Shown in pieces: positions 62,744 through 64,000 of a DNA stretch of 64,000 nt. Positions within the stretch are counted from its first letter, which is position 1. The number at the start of each line of letters is the position of its first letter. The DNA comes from Syncephalis plumigaleata (lineage: Eukaryota > Zoopagomycota > Zoopagomycetes > Zoopagales > Piptocephalidaceae): NCBI GenBank assembly GCA_025201365.1, contig JAIXMF010000009.1, forward strand, positions 1 through 64,000. Direction: 5' to 3'. A program made the position numbers and the translations under genes. Under the pieces are notes generated by a model, which saw only the letters and a list, made by a program, of their open reading frames with translations, did not search any database and was not told the DNA's origin.

Positions 62744-63383
62744 ACTATCTAATTCTATTCTTTTTCGGTATGATACATTCAAATACTAATAAAAAAGGGG
62801 GAAATGGGCTTGCATCTACTAGGGCGATGATATTGACATATACCTCATTTAAATACAGGTCACATATACAGGCACACGTGTACACGTACATACATACGCA
62901 CATACAAACCGTCATGGCTAAGGACTATGACAATGTTGCACTAATGATTGGTTCTACTAGAGGCGTTGATGGAATGACGTTCGAGTTGATTGGCTAGAAC
63001 GCTTTCCATTTGCAACGCAAACTTGCAGACAAATAGACCGTAATAATGCGTGCAATCCACTAGTTGCACGTATATGACGATATCACTGACGGTCTGTTCA
63101 TCGATTTTTCTTTTCCATCCTTAACGAATTAGCCATCGTATGAAATGATCTATTCATTCATCGCTATTACACTCGATAATACAACCTATTTGATCGATTT
63201 ACTATATGCCGCTAATAATAATATTTATTGATATTCGTTTATACAGCAAAAACATGCACAAAGCTGCAGCTTATTTTGCTCAAATGTTTAATTTTACTGC
63301 AAAGCAATATACATACATACGTGTGTGTGTGTGTGTTCGTTCGTTCATTTGTATGTATATTAATTAATAGACCATCATACTTC
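62744..63383. other. Spacer between F-box gene 3 and the RRM gene
   Basis: This 640-base AT-rich spacer has no supported gene. CACACGTG/ACATAC repeats lie at about 62868-62910 and a (GT)n stretch at about 63320-63335. It should hold the promoter of F-box gene 3 and the poly(A) site of the RRM gene. Confidence 0.5.
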
Positions 63384-64000
63384 TTATCGTTTCCACGATC
63401 GTTCACTATCTTCCATTGCGTCAAAGTCACCATCCTCATCCATAACCGTATTGCTAATGCTAGATGTAATTGTCTCAGGTGTGGATGCCACCACCGGTGC
63501 TGGCTCGTTATACCATGACATTTTAAGTGTACCCACTCCTTCCATTTGTGCACCACTAAACGCGGCCTTTTCCGCTTCATGTCGTGTTTCAAACGTGATA
63601 ATTGCTCGGTTCTTCGCATCCAATGTATTAATATTTGTTACTACACCAAATTTCTATATGTGTATATATTTCATTAGTTAGTCTATATGTATATTATGTA
63701 TTCTTAGGTATTGTCCATTTGCCTCACTTACCGAGAAATGTGCTTGTAGTGTATTTTTAATATCATCCGTGAGATCACGTACTTGAATCTTAGTAGTACG
63801 ATTGTCAAGTTTAAATGCTGCTGGTGCCGGAGTTGCATTGGTAGTACCTGCTGCTGTCGCTGTTGCTGCCGTTGTTGTTGCTGTTGCTGGTGTCCATGTC
63901 ATGCTACTACGTCCGCGTCCACGACCACGCCATCCACCATAGGCACCGCGTCCACGGCCACGGCCACGGCCATAATAACCGCCGGCGGAGTAATCTTGCG
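63384..64000 (-). CDS. RBM26/RBM27-like RRM protein, C-terminal part (5' end beyond the window)
   Basis: The visible part starts inside a glycine/arginine region (RGRGRGRGAYGGWRGRGRGR), continues with a Thr/Ala-rich linker and then an RRM: LDNRTTKIQVRDLTDDIKNT, an intron at about 63657-63731, KFGVVTNINTLDAKNRAIIT and FETRHEAEKAAFSGAQMEGV. The end is LKMSWYNEP, a short tail and SERSWKR. The order L..R.T.+.V, AHFS.FG, A.ITF.TR.EAE.A and L.+.W matches the second RRM of RBM26/RBM27 and fission yeast Rmn1. Those proteins take part in nuclear RNA surveillance with Mtr4 and ZFC3H1/Red1. The reading frame is clean. Other glycine-rich RRM proteins remain possible because the N-terminal CCCH finger is outside the window. 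Confidence 0.75.

Overview
The window looks like nuclear DNA of a eukaryote, most probably a fungus and perhaps an early-diverging one. The reasons are dense genes on both strands, many introns of about 45-75 bases with GTAAGT-like donors and a CTAAC/CTAAT branch site close to the AG acceptor, short AT-rich spacers, a Dal5/TNA1-type permease, a Red1/ZFC3H1-type zinc-finger protein and a Tra1/TRRAP gene. The lineage is an inference; no rRNA or other decisive marker lies here.

Layout. 1-2177: the 3' part of a protein kinase gene, its non-coding flank and a fragment of a PUF60-like RRM gene, together forming one arm of a long inverted repeat. 2177-15000: an AlkB-like dioxygenase (-), VPS11 (+), a secreted protein A (-), a secreted acidic repeat protein (+) and an ACS-family MFS permease with a very long N-terminal tail (-). 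15894-29771: one giant gene for Tra1/TRRAP (+). 29965-41010: secreted protein B (-), a relative of A, then a second MFS transporter, an F-box protein and a Red1/ZFC3H1-like protein (all +). 41228-55140: a gene-poor, repeat-rich accessory region with the second inverted-repeat arm and the nearly whole kinase gene, the C-terminal part of an isoleucyl-tRNA synthetase, a third partial copy of the repeat and an intronless ORF of unknown origin with an N-terminal Cys4 motif. 55373-64000 (all -): two large F-box/propeller-like proteins and the 3' part of an RBM26/27-like RRM protein.

Themes. Vacuolar/endosomal tethering (VPS11), chromatin co-activation (Tra1), ubiquitin-ligase adaptors (three related F-box proteins) and nuclear RNA surveillance (Red1/ZFC3H1 and RBM26/27, whose relatives work in the MTREC/PAXT complexes) are represented. 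The main candidates for something new are the two-member secreted protein family, the three-member F-box family, the mosaic repeat region with its kinase and splicing-factor fragments, and the unidentified intronless ORF.

A caution for every gene model: conserved genes show many one-base frame breaks, mostly apparent losses of one base in short homopolymers. This fits residual long-read consensus errors better than gene decay, so the boundaries given span such breaks.
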